IMG/VR virus record: IMGVR_UViG_3300044994_000322
Coordinates: 1 to 32,242 of that record
Source of the DNA: a virus
DNA length: 32,242 nt
Direction: 5' to 3' (one strand)
The notes beneath the pieces are model-generated. The model did no database searches, was not told where the DNA came from, and saw nothing but the letters and a program-made list of their open reading frames with translations. A program made the translations under genes and the position numbers. This document shows positions 28,894 to 32,242 of the stretch, one piece after another. Position 1 is the first letter of the stretch, and each line of letters starts with the position of its first letter.

Positions 28894-30423
28894 TTAGACG
28901 GGCAGGGGTTTTTCGACCTCTGCGACCAATCGTGCTACGGCTGCCTTGCTCATCGGCTCAAGCCAATCGTACACCTTCTGAGCGATGCCCGGCTCCGTTT
29001 GTTCCCAAGAATGCCCGAGCAATCGGGTCGGCTCGATCTTTGCCAATTGCAGCCAGCTTATCCCCTTCGCTGCTGCCTTGATCCCCAGCCGTGAACGGAT
29101 ATCCACAGCACCGTAAAGGTCTACGGCTTCCTTCGGTTCCGAAGGCTCCCATGCGTCCCCTTTTTCGTCGTCCCCTTCCCCTTCGGCTGGCTCATTGCTG
29201 GGGACATGCGTATTAGGTAAAGGGACTTCCCCGTATTCGCCCTCCCGTTGCTGGGCATTTTTTGCCTTAGGCTCGGGCTCGGGCTCGTTTATTGGCCCTT
29301 CGCAAACATAGTGGTCGGGGCTGGGGTCGATGAGCTTAGTTGCACGCAAGGCAGTGTAAATGGCCTGCCCTTCGGATAGAACAAGCTCCTCGGGCTTACG
29401 CACATCCCTGCCAATCACCCGGCTCATCATGGCCCAAGCCCAACCTTTTGGATATTGCAGCCGTTTCAATTCCCCGACGATTTTGTCCCAATCGGCTGGG
29501 GTGATCTTTGTCTTATCTGGGGCAGGGGCAGGGGCAGGGGCAGGGGCAGGGGCAGGGGCAGGGGCAGGGGCAGGGGCAGGTTGCGTATTCACGGCTGGCC
29601 CCATATTTGGATTTCTGTTTTCTGTTTGATTCTGGGGGGCCTGATCCAACGAAGGCTTCGCTTTGGCTTTGGCGATTGCCGAAGCAATGTTGTTCCAACA
29701 TTCTTTTGCTGACGATCCTGCCCGAATAACCTCGGGCAAGCCGTAACGATTCTTGGCGACCACTGCCAGATTAGTCGATGTCCTGACGATCCTGCCCGAT
29801 AAAGACTTCACTTTGTCGTCCTTGATCTCGCTCTGGTATCCCCCGAACAACATTGCATCTGCCCATTTGTGGGTAAGCTTGTAAAGCTCTTCCACCCCTT
29901 CGGGCTTATACTGGTCGTAGTCTTGGGCTTCGGGATTGTTGACCGTTTTGATCTTGGTGTGCGATAGCAAAAGGATCGTCATACGCCTTTGTTTCCTGAT
30001 TTGATCCAAGACCCGTAAGAAGCCTGCCCATTCGTCCACGCAAGATTTTGCCCCCTGCCCGTAGCTGTTAAATTTGGCTGGGGAATTATCGTAGTATTCG
30101 GCTTGAACGTGCTGGCAGAGGAGTCTTTCAGCTCCGTTGCTGGTATCGATGACCAAAGTCTTGAAAGTATGCTCATCCCGAAGCACTGAGTAGATGTTGT
30201 TCATCAATTGTTTCCAGCTTTTTGCATCGTCTGGAAAATGTGCTGTCTCGGGCACTCGCTTGGCATCAATTAGTTCGAGAAGGCCCGTTTCCCCCTCGGT
30301 CATCACAAACACGGGGTCTTTAGCGAAGGCCCCGAGCGAGGATTTCCCCCAGCCTTCGGGGGCATAAAAGTAAATTCGGGGGGGCAGGCTTTCAGTTGTG
30401 GTAACAACATTTAGCGGTGGCAT
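28894..30423 (-). CDS. P-loop NTPase (Sak4/RecA-like recombination ATPase)
   Basis: A 509-residue protein. ATG 30423 has GGAG 6 bp upstream; TTG 30435 is a poorer start. Residues 10-220 form a RecA-type ATPase: Walker A APEGWGKSS (21-29), FVMTEGETGL, Walker B TLVIDTSNG (about 88-96), and LLLSHTKI (sensor-like). Similar proteins in phages act as recombination mediators (Sak4) beside lambda exo-like nucleases. A linker of ten Ala-Pro units then leads to a C-terminal region with acidic stretches and a helical WLQLAKIEPTRLLG end domain. It is the largest early gene. Confidence 0.75.
   Translation of the reverse strand: MPPLNVVTTTESLPPRIYFYAPEGWGKSSLGAFAKDPVFVMTEGETGLLELIDAKRVPETAHFPDDAKSWKQLMNNIYSVLRDEHTFKTLVIDTSNGAERLLCQHVQAEYYDNSPAKFNSYGQGAKSCVDEWAGFLRVLDQIRKQRRMTILLLSHTKIKTVNNPEAQDYDQYKPEGVEELYKLTHKWADAMLFGGYQSEIKDDKVKSLSGRIVRTSTNLAVVAKNRYGLPEVIRAGSSAKECWNNIASAIAKAKAKPSLDQAPQNQTENRNPNMGPAVNTQPAPAPAPAPAPAPAPAPAPAPDKTKITPADWDKIVGELKRLQYPKGWAWAMMSRVIGRDVRKPEELVLSEGQAIYTALRATKLIDPSPDHYVCEGPINEPEPEPKAKNAQQREGEYGEVPLPNTHVPSNEPAEGEGDDEKGDAWEPSEPKEAVDLYGAVDIRSRLGIKAAAKGISWLQLAKIEPTRLLGHSWEQTEPGIAQKVYDWLEPMSKAAVARLVAEVEKPLPV
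29519..29580. repeat. (GGGGCA)n hexanucleotide repeat, ten copies
   Basis: Ten perfect GGGGCA units plus GG on the plus strand, coding for an Ala-Pro linker on the minus strand. The plus strand can form G-quadruplexes. Shorter relatives occur at 119-139 and around 700. In-frame hexamer slippage would change linker length without breaking the gene. Confidence 0.95.
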
Positions 30424-30566
30424 TTCTGGCTCCAAGAATGCAGGAATAGGGTAAAGGTAACAAGCCCCAAGCCAATCAATCCAAAGATGACAAAGGGGTC
30501 AGCCGTCTGGGTCTTGCAGGCGATGCCCGTCAAGATTGCCAGCACTAAGGCTGCAATAAATCTCAT
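30411..30566 (-). CDS. 51-residue small membrane protein
   Basis: MRFIAALVLAILTGIACKTQ, then TADPFVIFGLIGLGLVTFTL and FLHSWSQKCHR: two hydrophobic segments separated by a short polar loop with a Cys that weakly fits a lipobox (GIAC). GGAGAG is 8 bp before ATG 30566, and the stop overlaps the start of the NTPase gene by 13 bases. Could be a small holin-like or signal-anchored protein; unknown. Confidence 0.5.
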   Translation of the reverse strand: MRFIAALVLAILTGIACKTQTADPFVIFGLIGLGLVTFTLFLHSWSQKCHR

Positions 30567-30604
30567 TTCAACTCTCTCCGATGTTGAAAGCCTTTTTCAG
30601 GCAC

Positions 30605-30662
30605 TTCCCGGCTGGGGATCGAACCCAGCAAGGGCCAGCCTTTGCAGGCTTACCCTCGGGAA
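30605..30662 (-). ncRNA. tRNA-like element 4
   Basis: Minus strand: closing stem TTCCCG/CGGGAA (30657-30662 with 30605-30610), a two-part hairpin AGGG/CCCT and AGCC/GGCT with loop TGCAAA (30631-30656), then a T-arm GCTGGG-TTCGATC-CCCAGC (30611-30629). All stems are perfect. The loop TGCAAA resembles the tRNA-Cys anticodon loop, but there is no separate D arm and the total is 58 bases. It lies 38 bp upstream of ATG 30566. No CCA follows. Confidence 0.55.
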
Positions 30663-30778
30663 AAAAACGGGTGATTGGATACTAACCAAAATCCTTTCTG
30701 GCATCGATTCCCCCGGCGACATCCTTGTCGATCACCCTTTTCAATCTCTACTAAATCGACTTTGTAGCGTCAATACTA

Positions 30779-30796
30779 AAATCCGCTATTTAGAAT
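30779..30796 (-). promoter_or_regulatory. Degenerate operator half-site
   Basis: ATCCGCTATT at 30781-30790 preserves one half of the operator just after the gene at 30786-31022. A TTGACG is found downstream at about 30770 on the minus strand with only weak -10 candidates. It could mark a further regulated start before element 4. The rest of 30663-30785 shows nothing I can support. Confidence 0.3.
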
Positions 30797-31022
30797 TTTC
30801 CTCTTGGAAGGTGCAGAAAATTCTTTGATCCTGCCCCCCGATCTTGCAAGCAATCCAGCCTTTCCAGATACTTACGCAACCATAATCGTTTACAAGGCTG
30901 ACCCCTTCGAGCTTCGCTTGCTCTGCCCCTATTCGCTTGCAGATTGCCCTAAGAGCATTAGGTCGGCTTTTGCATCGGGTCGAGATAAATTCTTTGTTGA
31001 ATCGGATTGATAGCTCTACCAT
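30786..31022 (-). CDS. Small hypothetical protein
   Basis: A 78-residue basic protein: MVELSIRFNKEFISTRCKSR, NALRAICKRIGAEQAKLEGV, then WKGWIACKIGGQDQRIFCTF. Four Cys residues. No ribosome site is visible before ATG 31022; a CCCTTAAGGG palindrome and a TGGTA/TACCA hairpin precede it. Function unknown. Confidence 0.5.
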   Translation of the reverse strand: MVELSIRFNKEFISTRCKSRPNALRAICKRIGAEQAKLEGVSLVNDYGCVSIWKGWIACKIGGQDQRIFCTFQEENSK

Positions 31023-31067
31023 TCTGGTATTGTACCAATCCCTTAAGGGAAAAGGGGCAGCGAAAGG

Positions 31068-31799
31068 TTAGTAAGATCGGATGAGACGGGTCACGGCTAC
31101 AATGTTTCCGTTTTCCCTGATTGCCCCATCATTAGGCCCTGTTCCCGGGTAAAAAATATCAGATCGGCTGGCCCCAATCCTCGAAGCAACAATGGCTGAG
31201 ACGATATAAACCTTTCCAGCTTCTGGGGCAGGAATTCCTTCGACCTCGCCGAAAGTTGTTCCTGCCCAAAAGAATCCTGTCAAAGCTGCCCCCGAGGTTG
31301 TGGCGACTCGTGCAACGATCCCAGACGGTTCAACGATGATCTTTTCTTCCCCCGACAAAATAACGATCTTGTGGGGGGTCAGATTGACCAGCTCATAATT
31401 TTGCGGAACAGGGGGCTTTGAAGCTTGGGCTTCCTTCACGAAAGCTTCAAGGTCATCAAGGCGTTTTGCTTGATCGGGATACGATTGTTGCAAGATTTTA
31501 CGGGCATTCTCAAGACTGACTTTCAGCCTAGCTCGCACTTCTTCCCAACTATTGCAATCATCCCCCCAAGTCTTGTGCAGGGGAGAAAGCAATTCGATTG
31601 CCCGAACCCCTTCGCACAAAAGAAGTTTGTAATCAGTAAATGACCACTTTCCGTTTTTTGTGTATTGCTCGGATGATATCGCATACCACCCAGCTTCGTT
31701 GCTGCCCGTAAAGGCAAGTACCTCGTTTCCTTTGGCGAACCAAAGATGAGGACGACGGTTGCCTGCTTGCAAACCGTTGTTGTAATTGTAAATTTCCAT
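31068..31799 (-). CDS. Two-domain hypothetical protein with NLTPHK domain
   Basis: A 243-residue protein from ATG 31799 with AGGAG 4 bp upstream (an ATG at 31817 would place the ribosome site inside the gene). The N-terminal 140 residues are unassigned and end in a helical part. From about residue 140 the pattern ELVNLTPHKIVILSG, VEPSGIVARVATTSG, EVEGIPAPEAGKVYIVSAIV, and RSDIFYPGTGPND belongs to a small domain that occurs alone in many phages and bacteria with unknown role. The leader contains two interlocking inverted repeats (31809-31860), so its translation may be regulated. Confidence 0.6.
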   Translation of the reverse strand: MEIYNYNNGLQAGNRRPHLWFAKGNEVLAFTGSNEAGWYAISSEQYTKNGKWSFTDYKLLLCEGVRAIELLSPLHKTWGDDCNSWEEVRARLKVSLENARKILQQSYPDQAKRLDDLEAFVKEAQASKPPVPQNYELVNLTPHKIVILSGEEKIIVEPSGIVARVATTSGAALTGFFWAGTTFGEVEGIPAPEAGKVYIVSAIVASRIGASRSDIFYPGTGPNDGAIRENGNIVAVTRLIRSY

Positions 31800-31808
31800 A
31801 ACGCTCCT

Positions 31809-31860
31809 TTTTGTCATTTACTTACAATCTGGATAGTTCTTAAATGACAAAAAACTATCC
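31809..31860 (-). promoter_or_regulatory. Two interlocking inverted repeats in a gene leader
   Basis: A 12-bp repeat (TTTTGTCATTTA 31809-31820 with its complement 31841-31852) and an 8-bp repeat (GGATAGTT 31831-31838 with AACTATCC 31853-31860) are interleaved, so that only one stem, or a strained pseudoknot, can form at once. The 12-bp stem ends directly before the AGGAG of the gene at 31068-31799. It may be an RNA switch or a pair of protein sites. Confidence 0.65.
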
Positions 31861-31895
31861 AAAAAAATAAAATCTTTAGGCTGGGCTTATCAAGA

Positions 31896-32114
31896 TTAGA
31901 AAGCTCGTCGATCCCCTACCCAGACTTCGACGATTCGGGGCCGATCCAAAGAATTCCCGTATTGAAGGGATTCAATTTGCATTAAGGCAAAGACTTTTTT
32001 GACCACCGAATCGTCGGTTTCATTCGGGTAAGGCCCCATGTTTACGAATCGGGCAGGGATACCGTTCTTGCTGTTCCATTCGGTTGTTACTAAAACTCTG
32101 ACTGCAATGTTCAT
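31896..32114 (-). CDS. Small hypothetical early protein
   Basis: A 72-residue protein: MNIAVRVLVTTEWNSKNGIP, then NETDDSVVKKVFALMQIESL, ending RIVEVWVGDRRAF. Alternating hydrophobic pattern suggests a small alpha/beta fold. GGAG lies 8 bp before ATG 32114 and promoter A lies just beyond the junction, so it is the first gene after that repressor-controlled promoter. Not recognised. Confidence 0.6.
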   Translation of the reverse strand: MNIAVRVLVTTEWNSKNGIPARFVNMGPYPNETDDSVVKKVFALMQIESLQYGNSLDRPRIVEVWVGDRRAF

Positions 32115-32115
32115 C

Positions 32116-32242
32116 TGTTTTTCTCCGTGTAGCGTAATTGCTATGTAAGTATCTTATCCGCTATAGCGGATTATTACAAGTGAGATTCTGGGAATTATTG
32201 AGATTTATTTTTGAAGGGAAAAGGGAAAGAAGGGGCAGGGGC
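32116..32242. repeat. Terminal overlap, copy 2 (circular closure)
   Basis: Exact copy of bases 1-127. Removing it gives a circle of 32,115 bp. In the circle the minus-strand gene ending its 5' side at 32114 is directly preceded by promoter A (positions 36-64). Confidence 0.9.

Noticed and set aside
29360-29712. Plus-strand frames over the GGGGCA repeat encoding Gly-Ala, Gly-Arg or Gly-Gln repeats
   Set aside because: They exist only because the hexamer has no stop in any frame; the minus-strand NTPase explains the region.

Overview
The window is a complete, circularly closed genome of a small tailed bacteriophage, or a prophage or phage-plasmid. The first 127 bases are repeated exactly at 32116-32242, which is the overlap an assembler leaves on a closed circle, so the unique length is 32,115 bp. 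The host is probably a member of the Planctomycetota (inference). Supporting signs are secreted c-type cytochromes, a secreted protein built from YAAP/AVHAQPVIV-type repeats, the style of the small HTH repressor, and heavy use of GGG (Gly) and CCC (Pro) codons. No host gene is present to prove this.

Layout. The plus strand from 1839 to 17651 is the late module in the usual siphovirus order: ParB-like protein (with a methyltransferase-tail remnant), KTSC-like protein, small and large terminase, portal, protease/scaffold, decoration-like protein, major capsid, head-tail joining genes, tail tube, tail chaperones with a probable -1 frameshift, a short tape measure, tail tip, fibre and a coiled-coil protein. 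A minus-strand HTH repressor follows at 17667-17888. A divergent plus-strand cassette at 18019-22084 encodes a membrane-anchored matrixin metalloprotease, a 42-residue membrane protein, two secreted c-type cytochromes and a repeat-rich secreted protein. The remaining minus-strand genes, running from 1026 through the circle junction to 22156, form the early and replication module: ArdC-N-like protein, P-loop NTPase, YqaJ-type nuclease, DUF3987 replication protein, DUF1064 nuclease and many small proteins. I recognise no integrase and no peptidoglycan endolysin.

Control. The 16-18 bp palindrome TATCCGCTATAGCGGATA (or a partial copy) lies in the 16-17 bp spacer between -35 and -10 boxes of four minus-strand promoters: three early promoters and the repressor's own. 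This gives a simple picture in which the repressor silences the early genes and itself. The cassette beside it has a divergent promoter with overlapping -35 and could be expressed in the repressed state (lysogenic conversion, inference). The early/late boundary at 1063-1838 is noncoding, AT-rich and full of inverted and direct repeats; it is the best origin candidate.

Most unusual are four short elements on the minus strand at 27198-27247, 27552-27613, 28751-28841 and 30605-30662. Each has a full tRNA T-arm consensus and an acceptor-like closing stem but no convincing D or anticodon arm. Each sits in the leader of an early gene. They could be minimal tRNA-like processing or regulatory elements. 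Several genes show possible decay: an in-frame TAA, a lost catalytic Glu and a methyltransferase tail without its body.
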